NCBI GenBank assembly: GCA_014529385.2
Contig: CM043971.1
Span: 32,879,209-32,943,208 of the forward strand
Direction of reading: 5' to 3'
Length of the DNA: 64,000 bases
DNA from: Adiantum capillus-veneris
Lineage: Eukaryota > Streptophyta > Polypodiopsida > Polypodiales > Pteridaceae
The notes under the pieces: model-generated
The model's input: the letters and a program-made list of their open reading frames with translations, nothing else
The model's database searches: none
What the model was told of the DNA's origin: nothing
Position numbers and translations under genes: made by a program
Shown here: positions 1 through 10,876 of the stretch, piece after piece
How positions within the stretch are numbered: the first letter of the stretch is position 1
Layout of the letters: the number at the start of each line of letters is the position of its first letter

Positions 1-359
1 TGTAGTGGCAGATCAAGCCTTGCACGATTGCTTGCAAAGTAAAAGTTTTTCATGTTCTCGCACCTCCAGTCAAAAAGACATGGATTGGTTGAATTGGATG
101 CAAGAGTCATAATGTCATAAAAAAGAGAGCATTTCTTGATGTTTTGCTTGGAGACAAATGAGTAGTACTCGTTGCACAATGCCAATTTTTAAAAATGTTG
201 GCAAGGGTCTTGTGGTGGGCTTGCTTGGTTGAATATCAAGGGCCAACTCATATTTGTAAGTCTTGTTGTATTCATATCTTGAGGATGAGGGCAATGCGAG
301 TGTTTTAGTGATTGCTGCACCAAGTTCCAACTTGCAATATTTTCAGTGATTCTCATCTA
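1..359 (-). pseudogene. Left-edge continuation of the Helitron, degenerate
   Basis: This stretch lies downstream (on the minus strand) of the Helitron Rep region and should hold the start of the helicase part. A 71-codon minus-strand frame covers 115-330, but I see no clear Walker A or other helicase motif. It is assigned to the element only by position. The rest of the helicase, if it survives, lies outside the window. Confidence 0.35.
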
Positions 360-860
360 TTATCGCAAAGTTTGTGGCATATTTGTATTTCCAACAATCA
401 AAAATTCTCTCAAAGGTTTTCTCATCAGTAACAATGGGAGGAACAATAAACAAAGCTCATGGTAATGCTTCTCTACATCTTTGTCCACAATAAAGTTAGC
501 ATACCAAATGATTTGAAGCTTCTTCAATTTATGAGTAGAACCACGTACACATTGGTAGTTGCTTGCATAAGCAGCCCAGCATATGTGTGCAAGCTTATCT
601 AGACGATGAGTATATTTGGTGACAAGATCGTCAAAGAAAATGCTTGTACCATTAAGATTCAAAGTATTCAACTTAGCTCTTCTTTTCAACGACAATGTGA
701 GTTGGCATTTGAATTCTGCATTGATAAACACAAATTTTCTGCTTGCACTATGCAAGGGCAATGAAAGAGAAATAGATGTGGCTTTTTTTAATGTCATCTC
801 TTGTGTATTGATAAAAGAATTGCCATTTTTTTTCAACCGGTCCAACGTTGGTACATTCAT
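360..860 (-). pseudogene. Helitron polyprotein fragment between Rep and helicase
   Basis: A 166-codon minus-strand frame matches the region that follows the Rep domain in Helitron proteins. It has a D-x2-x-KYTHR segment, a hydrophobic AHICWAAYAS-like segment and then IIWYANF followed by a charged EKHYHELCLLFLP block. Family members have the corresponding Y-RELLMLFLPW-type segment just before helicase motif I. The first about 75 residues do not resemble the family and may be frame-shifted or inserted. It would act in the nucleus as part of the rolling-circle transposase, but here it is a broken relic. Confidence 0.6.
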
Positions 861-884
861 TTTCTTGCAGTGTTAAAGTATGTG

Positions 885-1088
885 CTTGATTGTTTCTCTT
901 GCGTTGGACTCGTTCTTGGTCATATATGATGTGCAATATGTAGCAACGCCATGCCCATTGAATATAAATTGAATGTCAATGTTTGCATCCCATAAACTAC
1001 ACAACTCTTTGTTGAAGTTGTTTGTATACATGTCTTTTGGATCTCTTTTCAAGAGGAGTGTTGACTATGTGACGCTTACAAAAAGGGA
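885..1088 (-). pseudogene. Helitron Rep segment with the catalytic two-tyrosine motif
   Basis: Between the two longer frames the minus strand still encodes a recognisable Rep segment. It begins with LLKRDPKDMYTNN, continues through a W-x-AN-x-DIQF block and ends with YCTSYMTK at 915-938. In Helitron HUH transposases this last motif carries the paired tyrosines that cut and rejoin DNA, and both tyrosines and the following lysine are present here. The segment is out of frame with the upstream HUH block, and a stop lies near its start, so the protein is inactive as a whole. Confidence 0.72.
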
Positions 1089-2045
1089 CTAAATGTATAC
1101 TTGTTTAGTCATATCCAAGCAGGTCAACCACATATGATATGACGCATTTGAATCGTGTCCAAGAGCAAGCAATATATCGTTAATGTACTTGTTATTGGCC
1201 AAAATTTTTTCCTTCTCCGTTTGAGATACCGTGATTGGATATAACACCAATGTTTCTTGCGAGGGTGGGCATGGAAAATCAAAGTGACATAAACTTTTGT
1301 GTTTTTTGCATGTCTTACAATGGTAGTGAGTTTGCACACCTCTGAGAGACTCATCTAACACATACTTGTCAATAGTAATATATGTGTCAATAAAACGTAT
1401 TGTATTGAAATCTGGTGCAACACCAAAGAATGGTGCACTTTTTACCCAACGAAATCCATGATCATGTTGACTTACTCTATTTTGAAACTTGGTCACAAAG
1501 AAGTAATCCATCAATTCATCAAGCATGGTATTGTTGCGCTTCAACTCTTTTTTCATCACTTGACATCTATGGACGTAGTATTGTGCTGTTGTGATACGAT
1601 CAGAACGTACAAGTGCATGAATGAATGAAGCTTTGTTTGGGTAGTCCGTCTCTTTAATATGAGAATTTAATGTGCACAAACAATCTTTCAAAGGTTTCCA
1701 TCTTTGCTCAACACATGAAAATGTAACAAAGAAGGTTGGCTGGCCCAATTGACCGATCATTGCAAACACATTTTGCTTAAGTTTCACTTTGTAGTCAATG
1801 GACATGCGAAATGACTGAAAGTCATTTTGCAATTGCTCAATGTTAGTACTTGTTTGAACAACTTTCACTTGTATTGTTTGCCTTGTAGTTTTCCCTTGCG
1901 TAGACATATCCATATGGATCCAAGCACCTTTGCAATAATAATTTTCATTGTTTGAAAAAGAATTCTCAATGTTACTTGAAAATTGTCTATCCGCATTCTT
2001 AAGATCCCATTGTGCTACTTTTTGGTATTTTTTCTTCGCCAACAC
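1089..2045 (-). pseudogene. Helitron Rep (HUH nuclease) domain, longest surviving frame
   Basis: This 318-codon frame is the helitron-like N-terminal replication initiator domain. Visible family features, in order, are a hydrophobic FAMIGQLGQPTFFVTFSC block, a DRITTAQY segment, the HUH metal-binding histidines in SQHDHGFRW (around 1450-1470), a DTYIT segment and a zinc-like HYHCKTCKKH...CHFDFPCPP block. The end resembles the WLRCLDLTEEMYI segment of homologues. The domain nicks single-stranded DNA during rolling-circle transposition. The usual glycine-proline before the first histidine is replaced by VS, and the frame is broken on both sides. Confidence 0.82.
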
Positions 2046-2476
2046 ATGATACTTTCTTCTTTGACCAAAAAGAAATGTTGGGATGATAGCTCCTCATAAG
2101 ATTCATCACCAAAAATACTGAGAGGATTAAATCCCTCACAAGGGGCTATGCTTGCAACTTGTGAATTATGATCCACAACTTGTTGAGCGGAGTAGATACT
2201 GTGCACCAAAGTGTCCGTAGCATCAAGCTCATCTTGAAGGTCTTCTTGTTGTGGACTACAAGCAAGATCAACATGAAGTGTGAAAGCAGGCGACCAAGAC
2301 ATGTCAATTATAACACCATGCTCAATGTACAATGGTGTACTCAAAAGGTCGGTCAAAGCTTGAAGCACACAATTTGGATGCACAATGCCACTTAGGTAGG
2401 CACGATCATAATCAAGCTTACGTTTAATATCAACAAGAAATGAAGCTCGATCACTAGAAAAGCGTGGCAAAACCAT
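2015..2476 (-). pseudogene. Helitron polyprotein segment upstream of Rep
   Basis: A 153-codon minus-strand frame overlaps the Rep frame by 31 bases in a different phase. Its first 60 residues fit the conserved Helitron segment LPR-x-SD...FLVDIKRKLDYDRAYLSG, followed by a proline-asparagine and an ALTDLLSTPLY block (homologues have ALRDLIETPLY). The rest is variable linker rich in Asp, Gln and Ser, as usual before the Rep domain. The phase change at about 2030 is a frameshift in what was one reading frame. Confidence 0.7.
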
Positions 2477-2482
2477 TTGTAC

Positions 2483-2926
2483 TCAAAATAAGTCTGCCAT
2501 TACATTCACAATGCTTCCACGCAAGCCAAATTGACCTTCAAAGTTAAGCTCTCGAATTTGTGCAAATGGTATGCGCAAAGATACAAGACGACTTTCTATT
2601 GAATTCAATCTTTCTATACTGGGTATTTTGCTACTGAAATGCATCTCTCCTTTTACACAAAACAATGGTTCCGGTTGTTTTTTCAATTCAATTTTGCATA
2701 AGTAACACGCTTGCAACACTTTGTTATCAAGAATGGTTATGGATTTTTTTTGCTTCAAGAATGCAAACTCTACCTTCGGTAAGTTGTGCAAGCTTTGGAA
2801 AAACTTTAGAGAACCACATGAAGCACAAGCAAAAGCAGGGGTATCTTCAACCATCTTTGCAGACAATGAAGATTCGTGAGACAAAAGATTGAAGCTTCTT
2901 TGATGTGTTCCTGATGACTTGCACAT
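2483..2926 (-). pseudogene. Helitron N-terminal zinc-binding and DUF6570-like region
   Basis: The 147-codon frame has CASC and, 40-odd residues later, CYLC pairs, typical of the zinc-binding block at the front of many Helitron polyproteins. It then has PSIERLNSIESRLVSLRIPF and an IRELNFEGQFGLRGSIVNV segment. The latter matches the region classified as DUF6570 in such proteins (matched from memory). It is separated from the next fragment by a few bases and a stop. The first 25 residues are not conserved, so the true start is uncertain. Confidence 0.72.
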
Positions 2927-3047
2927 GTTATAAATTTTGGTCTTGACTTACTTAGCACTTAGTTGGGGTATAGCTGCAAGAACAAAGATGCTTGACAAGA
3001 GTGGCTGACCCAAGGTAGCCTCTTTACTCCATACACAACGTCTGCGT

Positions 3048-3557
3048 TTAGGTGATTGAAATCCAATAGTCACCATGCAAGTTCAAGACAAAAAGTGTTG
3101 GCCAAGTGGATGAAGATACACATTCAAGTGCACCAAAAGGTCGAACTTCACACAAGATTTCACCTTGGTAGAAATAGAGTTTGCAAATTGCAGAAAGCAT
3201 CTTACAAACTACACTCACCAAGTGCACACTCAACATCATAGATGATTGTTGGCTAACCAAAAGTAACAACAAAAATTCTCTTTGGTTAAAAGAAGGCGAT
3301 TGCACATTTGTAAACCAAGGCTCTACCCATGTTTTCAAAGTGTCAACATTTTTTAATGCAATGTGTTCCACAATAACATCCAAAACTTTGGACTCAAAAG
3401 ATTGCAAAGATAGTCCCAAATTAAAAAGATGCATAAGGCTTAGCAAAAAATCTTTGTTCTTCGGATAATCACATTCAAATATGAAATCAACATACAACCT
3501 TTTGCCATCTATGCACAACTTTAGCTCGCTCGCCATAGCCCAAAAAAGTAAACTCAC
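3048..3557 (-). pseudogene. Unidentified minus-strand reading frame between the Helitron genes
   Basis: A 169-codon frame without an obvious domain. It is leucine-rich with hydrophobic stretches (residues about 25-60 and 95-130) and has a KTWVEPWF segment near the middle. It lies on the same strand between the RPA-like gene and the Rep polyprotein, so it may be a third Helitron-borne frame, an extension of either neighbour, or captured host sequence. I do not recognise it and assign no function. Confidence 0.3.
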
Positions 3558-3993
3558 AAAAATAACGAAGCAATGCAGGTATGCTCCTTTGAATGCAATG
3601 AAATGACTAGCTTTGTTAATAGTGAGCCAACCAGATTTTTGTAAAGTTGAGGAGCGAAGATTTGAACTTCACCAAGCTATGCTAAAAAAGGTGTAAGAAC
3701 GGGCGGGAAAATCCAAGAACAGAATCGACCATAGCACCTTGCAATAACACCAACAACTTCTCCATCCTGGGGATGTATTTTTGCAGGCAACACTGGCTGT
3801 TTAACAATTGCAGATTTTCATCCACACGAGTAGCAGAATGGGTTGCTATCTTGGTGGCTCACATTTGAGCATTTACACACACCACAAGAAAACTCTACAT
3901 CCAAGCTATTGACACTCACAATCTCCAAGGTTCCGAACACCTATCAATTCCACAATCACCAATAAGTAAATGTAGATACATTATTTAATTATA

Positions 3994-5017
3994 TCATCCA
4001 CATGAAACAATTACCTTCTTCTCAAAACCTAAGTTTGAGACTTGCTTATGCAAGTATTCTTGGAAGACAGTAGCTAAGAGGAAGGAAGTAGACACAAGAT
4101 TGTAGCATCCCACAATGCTAAGAGAGTTAGAAAGGTGCTTGAACAGGTTGATGTTACGAGCGATGCAAGAGTAAAATACTTTTTCTTTCACTTCATTCAC
4201 CATAAGCTGATAATCAAGGCGCCATGTTGGGACAAAGAGAAGCTGGCATCAACACAAAAACATGTGAATGGAAGAATACAAACTAGCTACGCATAAGCTT
4301 TGTCAAGAATCACACTAGCTCGATCACTTGTTGATGGCCCATTTGCGACAGTCAATTGAAAACTAGGGGAACCATCACTTCTAGTTGCATTCTATATCGT
4401 GACAACAATAAATGCAACGGTTGACCCAAACTTCACAGCATTTGCACTTTGGGAAAGCAACTCTTTGATCTTCACTCCGAATAAAGTTGGATACAACAAT
4501 CAAAAGGTTTTGCTTTGACAACCATTGTGGTTGCGTCTGCATACAAAGCCCCACAAGCAAGTACCACCGTCCTTCACAATAGCCCTTTTCACACACGCTT
4601 TCTCAAGCACACATAGTCATTAACACCAAAGGACTCAACAAACTCTGAGAGGTAAATCTCACTCACAACAAAGGTCACTATATGATGAGATTCCCTATCA
4701 AGAAGGTCCGCATGCATGTATCTACCAAAGTTTGACTTGGGTATTTTGTAAGTGTCATACTTACAAAGCACTTTTCCTTCCAAGTAAAATCTAAAATTTA
4801 TAGTTTTTGGTAATTCAAAGATAGTCAAAACTCTCAAGGAAGGGTTTAAAACTAACTGTGAAGTGAAAGATTCAACATTAGGCTCCTCTTTGCCTTCATC
4901 TGTATTCTTAATCAAAGATGATGAGAATGCAGATTCTGCCAGACGCCTAGAAGCTTTACCTAAAAATGAACATGGGTGTGAGTCATGCACTCGACTCCTA
5001 TCAAAAAGCACAAACAA
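3994..5017 (-). pseudogene. RPA1-like single-stranded DNA binding protein of the Helitron, broken
   Basis: The 142-codon frame at 4589-5017 ends in a segment with OB-fold character: GRYMHADLLDRESHHIVTF followed by a hydrophobic strand and GVNDYVCLRK. The overlapping 71-codon frame at 4381-4596 adds a GRWYLLV strand and a cysteine cluster (C-x-CC, C-x2-CC, C) suggesting the zinc ribbon of the RPA large-subunit C-terminal domain. A further fragment lies at 3994-4203. Plant Helitrons often carry RPA-like genes that bind single-stranded DNA during rolling-circle replication. Orientation and position fit that role. Frame breaks near 4590 and 4380 make it non-functional. Single OB-fold calls by eye are uncertain. 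Confidence 0.5.
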
Positions 5018-5054
5018 TAAAAGATTGGTTAAAGAATTGCTATTCTACTCCTGA

Positions 5055-6443
5055 GACAAAAAATTCAAAATTTTCTATCCCGTAAGCTCAGAGAACAAAG
5101 CCCTACAAAAAATGGACATAAATCCATATTAGGGCATGTGCTCATCATCACAGCTTACCTATTATTTCACAGCATACCAACATTTAAAGCTTGCTCAATC
5201 GAATCTCTTTTCATTTGAAGTCATATAAAGATGATCCAGGCATGGATAAGACATCACAACAAAGCCCTTGCGTACCAAAAATTAACAATGCTTAGCGCAA
5301 AGGCTTCAATTGTTTATTTGCCACAACAAGCAATACAGAAACTCAGTACCAGGTTTCCAAACTAAGCTACAATTTTTCATACCCAAACTATTGTTGAAAA
5401 CACCACCACGGGCTCACAACTGAGCACAAACCCTATATCCCATTAGAATAAGCACGCAACAGGACTGCGGAAGCTGATGATGCTGCTCATTCTCACCATA
5501 TTTAGTGGAAATAAGTGCTGGTTATGGTTGTGGATATGCATCACCGCGTCACCAGCAAGCTGCCAAGACTATTCTCCACAACCAAGAACCACACCTTACC
5601 GAATGCAATAGTTGACTATCTCGATGCTCTTGATTCTAATCGTATCCCTCTAATAAATGAGATACAGCTTTGAGGCATCACCCAAGCCCACCCAAACCCG
5701 AATTTGACCTCCATTTGCAATCCCCACATACAACGTGCACATACCATCGTCAGGGATCAGAACCCTAACAAGCAACTTTCAACATACTTAACCGGATGCA
5801 CATTTACATCAAGAAAATTGATGCATTTCCGTTTTGCAACCTGAAGGCACGGATCCACATCAAGGCAGCACCATGAGGGAAGCCCGACATTACCTCCGCC
5901 TGCAGTTCCAACATACACAGCTGCACATGCTAGCTTTCAAGCTGACCGTCCACGCACTACCGCTACCTTCAACAAAATAGCAATCGTCAGAGCCAAGGTG
6001 AGCCCAAAATTGCTAGAATGTCAGTGCAAGGTATAACAGATTCAAATCCCACAACAAAAAAACACAATGTTATTAATTACCTCATGGTTTCTCATAGTAG
6101 GGCAGGCCAAATCCGGATCCAATCTCGTCATGGCGTGACATCAGGACAACACTACGTAGAAGAGCACTAGAAACATCGAAGAGCTTGGAGGGAAGGATGG
6201 CATCACGACACAGCCAAGAAAGATAGCAAAAACTCAGAAACAGGGGAGAGGTGAGAGAGAAGGAGGGAACCCCTTGCTGTAGATGAGAAACAGGGGAGAG
6301 CTCAAAGGGAAGAAGGGAATCCCTTGCCTTGGACGATTTGAACGGGTTACTCTCCAAATGATAAGACCCTCCACAACCCTAGATGCAAGTCTTATCACTT
6401 CCTCTCCAAATGATAAGCGAATAGATACCCTACACATGGTCAA
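5055..6443. other. Non-coding stretch upstream of the Helitron genes
   Basis: No convincing gene. Short minus-strand frames at 6082-6443 are proline/serine/leucine-rich and lack domains. A roughly 51-bp imperfect tandem repeat containing GAAACAGGGGAGAG occurs at about 6237 and 6287. The Helitron 5' end should lie in this stretch or just beyond it, but I cannot place the terminal TC. Confidence 0.4.
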
Positions 6444-7566
6444 TTGGTAGCCCTAGTTTCTACTACCCTCCTAAGATACCTATCTTGTTGAGATAGTGGC
6501 CACATGCCCAACCACTTTTATCATGCCACATAGTGGTTCTTGATAAAAACCCACAAAATGAAAAAATAAAATAAAATATTTTGGTCAGTAAAAAGAGAAG
6601 GCATCTCTATAGCCTTTGCCCTTTGGGCAGGCCAAAAATGTGACCCCACTTAGGGATAATGATTACCTAGCATGTTGTCCCTTATTGTTTGTGGCGTGCT
6701 CTACCGTCTCTTACCTACCATGCCATCTCTCGCTACTCTCAAAATCCTACACCTATCTACATCTCCATCACCATGGTTACACTTTAAGGACCCCTTAGTA
6801 AAGCATTGGATTTTTGGTGCAATTGTGAACTATAACTTGCAGATTGGTGCCACATGGCAAACAACTTTCTTTTTTAATATGTCTTCTAGGTCTTTGTGAG
6901 AGGTGTTGACGTTTGTGTACCTTCTTTTTAAAGAGGGCCATTTAATATTAATTTAGTAATTATTTTTTATGCTTTTGAAATATATTATAATATAAATAAA
7001 TCATCGTTACACTTGTTTCCAAAAAGTGTAATACTCTATTGTGACAAGAAATATATTTTGAATGCTAATGCCACTTTCTCAAAATTTTATCTCATAAAGA
7101 ACCCTCTTATTATTAAATTCCTCTCAATAGAATTATGTAGGCCATAAAGAACTTTCACCTTGTCTTTGTTTGTGGATATGTTGAATGCAGTTGGAACCCG
7201 AGCACAGTTGTATATGCTCACACAGAACCATTTTACCGCAATAGGCTATAAATGGTTAGCGTAAAGCAACAAGGAGGCTCCTTTTTCTTCAATTCTGCAA
7301 ATTTTGAAAAAGAGAGGGATCTGAATTATAAGAGGAGCCCTTTTACATGATGTGATGGACATAAATGACATGGTGAAGAAAAAAGAAATGTTCTACATTG
7401 ATGGGGATCTACTTTATGTGGAATTACAAATATAGTACATACACGTGTATGGGTGTTCGTGTATGGGTGTTCATGTCTTAGTGCATCTTGTAAAGGTATA
7501 GCACGTTTCAAGTCACGATCATAATGAAAACACATATAATGCTCTATGAAGTCTAAAGAGCGTTGA
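6444..7566. other. AT-rich intergenic DNA with a dispersed repeat
   Basis: No gene is visible. The part from about 6800 to 7190 is diverged but alignable by eye with 30430-30800: both contain a TTTTTAAAGAGGG block, an AT-rich middle, a CTCTTATTAT block and a final TTCACCTTGT. It is therefore an old dispersed repeat of unknown class. Confidence 0.45.
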
Positions 7567-7738
7567 TCATTCACACTTTTCTTTTTTAGCCATTCGAAGC
7601 TTCTCTTCGACTAGTTTTATGGGATTGTGCCCACTCACCCACACCAACATGTCTTAAGGGTTTAACCATAGTGGGTGCGCTTAGAGCCCCTCACCTTTAC
7701 CACTAGGCCAACACCCCTTGACTCATTCACACTTTTCT
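7567..7738 (-). mobile_element. tRNA-derived SINE with a 16-bp target-site duplication
   Basis: The body occupies 7583-7722 on the minus strand and is flanked by perfect 16-bp direct repeats, TCATTCACACTTTTCT, at 7567-7582 and 7723-7738. The body starts (minus strand) with a tRNA-like head carrying A and B boxes and ends with GGCTAAAAA, a short A-rich tail directly at the duplication. A GAAGAGAAGCTTC palindrome sits just before the tail. This is the expected structure of a retroposed pol III transcript: tRNA-like head, unrelated body, A tail, and a target duplication in the LINE-mobilised length range. The body is about 140 bp, normal to short for plant SINEs. Confidence 0.86.
7657..7710 (-). 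promoter_or_regulatory. Internal pol III promoter boxes of the SINE
   Basis: On the minus strand, TGGCCTAGTGG (7700-7710) matches the tRNA A-box consensus and GGTTAAACCCT (7657-7667) is a degenerate B box. The span from A start to B end is 54 nt, as in tRNA genes. The B box has lost the central CGA, so present-day promoter activity is doubtful. Confidence 0.65.
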
Positions 7739-9894
7739 GTTCAATCCAATTGGGAAACATGATGCAACATTGTATAGTAGAGGCTACAATGTTCTCAAAA
7801 AAGCAATCTTTCCCCTCAACATACCTAGATACCTAACTCAAATAGTTCTCTATATTGCTCACATTGTTTTAAAAAAAAGACTAATTATCTCAATTTTTAG
7901 ATTTTTACATAATTTTTGGTTAATATACTCATTTTTTTATATGTAGCATTTTTACTTAACAACCAATTCCATGTATTGGCTTTGTTTTAACTGAAAAGGT
8001 TGACTAAATATCTTTAATTTTTATATTTATATGCTATTTATTGTGATCTTTAAGTATATTTTTACCTTCTCTCTTTGCTGTCAATCCACTGAGACACATT
8101 GTTTTTGCGAGCATGGAACATAAAATTGCTAAGTGCTACCTTATCAATTAGAATTGTTTTTTCCCAAATAATCACGATGACTATGCCCCACCTTCTCTAG
8201 AGTGAGGCTCTTTAAAGAAAGAGGAAAAGGAATTTGTTATGTGGGAGGCTTTCTAATCAATCATCATACAAGGTTTTGAGTTTATCCACATAGAGAAAGA
8301 TTAAAGGGCAAAAAGAGACATATGAGTGCCCCTTTTCTAGGATGCTAACCAAGTCTGCCACATCATTACTTGATTGAGAAATAGGGTTGAAGACATCACA
8401 ATCTTGGTTTTTAGGAGTGACATTTGTTGCAAATTGACGTATAAAATAGAGCTTCCATGGATGTTATGTCTTGCACTCCCTTGAGGACACATGCTCTGTG
8501 GGCAATAATGAGCAAGAAATCTCTGTGTCTCTATGTCTCTCTCTCTTTCTCCATGTGTGTGTCTCTAGGTGGAGGGAGATGGAGGGTCACCTGGATAATC
8601 TTTGCCTATCACTGCATACCATTAAAAGTTTGTAAGTTCAATTAAAGCATCTCCAAGAATGTGTTCGAAGGTGCTTAATCTTTGTAATTTTATGTCGATT
8701 AGGTTTAAAAGATACATATTATCCCTTGTAAAGTTTAGTATTAGTGGATTTTAGAAAAAATACAACAAGTTTTCATGTAGTGCCCCCACAGGGTGGGTGC
8801 TTGTTTGTTTAGTACTCATATGCATAGAGATGTCAATGTGCATGCTACTTGCACCACACAAGTTCTCCATATTTGGTTAATGCTACTATCAAAATTTACA
8901 CATGGTTCACTCTATTAATTCTGGGCATTACCTAAATGCATGCACTTGCTTGGTTTATTGTGTGATTTATGTACCATATGTTGGATCTATGCAATGTGTA
9001 AATATACATGCACATGCAAAATTATTAAATGCTTGGTTGCTAAATTTATTGCTTGCGCGTCGTGTACAAGGATGCTTTTCAGTAATGTTATTTTTTTAAA
9101 CATGCATAAACATACATATTTAAAACATCTCTCTATGTATGCCATGTAGTTAAGTAAGTGTCTAAGCTCTATGTATGAATGCATCAACAAAAAAGTTTGT
9201 ATGATTTAGTAGTTAGATAGATATTTAGAAAGCTAGTAAGATATTTTTGGTGAAGCAATGCTATTGCAAACTCCATTATCCAAAAAAGGGGATAGCTCAA
9301 GATGGCCATGAAGTGACCCAAAAAGGAGACAACAAAAGTAGATGTGGACAACACCCTATGCATGAACGCTTACACGGAGGTAATGCTTACAACTACAAAA
9401 TTCCCACCAACTTTATGTCATGCACCAATAATTTTATTGGCTTTAGCTTTCCTCTTGGGGAAAAGAATGAACTTTTTCCCTTGAAGAAGAACTTATCCCA
9501 GTTAGGCTCCCTTGGCCAAACTTGTCAGTTGTCTTGCCTTGGCATGCGCAAAAGACATGAAATTATTATTTGGAATCTAGAGTCCAATCCAACCAAATAT
9601 TGCCACCCTAATCAAAGACTCAAGGTACTTCTATAAAAAGCTATGTTCTTGAGATATCGACTACTAAGTTTCCCTAGTTAGATGTTTGCATCCCTTGGCT
9701 TGATTACTGCATCTCATACCATCTGCAATATAGCTCTTACAAGGCAGAGGCTTTATACTATGGATTGAACATCTATTACAAGATAAAGAGCTTTGCTATA
9801 CGATTGTAGCAACTAAGAAATTGGCAAGTTACTATGTTTTAAGTACTTTATGAGCATCATAATTTTGCAAACTTGCTGCAATATTGATAAAATA
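7739..9894. other. AT-rich intergenic DNA, no gene seen
   Basis: Only short frames without domains or coding character. A short CT-rich run lies near 8525-8555. No transposon motif was recognised here. Confidence 0.5.
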
Positions 9895-10020
9895 GTTAGT
9901 GCTAGAAGCAGAAGAGAGAGAGCACAGCCCTACTTATTGGTAAAGATTCTTAACATCTATTGGATCCCTTGAATTCATTAGGAGGGCTGTGTTTCCTCTC
10001 TTCTGGTGCTATCACTAGCT
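9895..10020. repeat. 126-bp foldback (imperfect inverted repeat)
   Basis: The left arm (9895-9941) begins AGTTAGTGCTAGAAGCAGAA and the reverse complement of the right arm (9975-10020) begins AGCTAGTGATAGCACCAGAA. Pairing continues through a GAGAG tract and CACAGCCCT. The arms are about 45 bp with several mismatches around a roughly 33-base loop. It may be a small MITE or a hairpin-RNA precursor. No target duplication was identified. Confidence 0.6.
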
Positions 10021-10393
10021 TCCTTTGCACAATTTCATAGAGAGGTTGCATAGTAGCTAAACTTTGTACTATTTCATAGCGAAGCTACAATCTGTGCTAG
10101 AATTTTAGGGTGTGGAAGTTGGTTGCAGGTAGGTTGTATAGAAAATCGAACTTGGATGACTCACGCACAACAAGTAGCAGGTAGAGTACAATTTGGAAAA
10201 GAGTTTCAAGGCAAATATTTCTGGAGTGAAGCAAGGATCCCCATGACACACACTTTCGAGAGAGAAAGAAATCTAGAGAGGCCTCAAGAGGTTTGCCTAC
10301 CTAGAAAACGTCGTAGGAACAATGCCAAGAGATCTCGAGTTTAACTCTCAAGGCAACGAACTGGGACACAGAGGGATAGAGAGAGAAAGAAGA

Positions 10394-10395
<2 letters not shown>

Positions 10396-10445
<50 letters not shown>

Positions 10446-10478
10446 AGAAATTTTTGATATCGAAGGAACGCGGGACAG

Positions 10479-10523
<45 letters not shown>

Positions 10524-10554
10524 CGTCGGTGCCTCTTTGCAATCTCATTAACCG

Positions 10555-10627
<73 letters not shown>

Positions 10628-10666
10628 TGCAAAGACGCCATACAGGGAAACGCGATGGTAGGGGCC

Positions 10667-10718
<52 letters not shown>

Positions 10719-10721
10719 TGT
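10396..10721. repeat. Mirrored microsatellite cluster
   Basis: Along the plus strand: (GA)n at about 10398-10442, (GA)n at 10483-10520, (CT)n at 10557-10594 running into (AC)n to 10625, then (CT)n at 10671-10701 running into (TG)n to 10721. The GA and CT arms, and the AC and TG arms, are complementary, so the cluster can fold. Long Ser-Leu or Arg-Glu frames here are translations of the repeats. Confidence 0.95.
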
Positions 10722-10876
10722 CATGAGTTGTCTCCTTCAGCTCCATTGTAAAAGCGTTTTGGCAGGACACCTTTGCCTTTTCCCCCCGGCCGCCCCCCCC
10801 CCGGTTCACGAAGAACGGCAGCAACAGGCAGCAGCTGTGTTGGACACACGAGCTTCTCATCTTTTGGGTGGGGGGG

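Noticed and set aside
9247-9636. A 129-codon plus-strand frame
   Set aside because: It opens with TTG, not ATG, and has no recognisable domain or conserved neighbour; likely chance.
10301-10860. Overlapping frames of 107-170 codons with Ser-Leu, Arg-Glu and Thr-His runs
   Set aside because: They are six-frame translations of (CT)n, (GA)n and (AC)n arrays and have no conserved domain.
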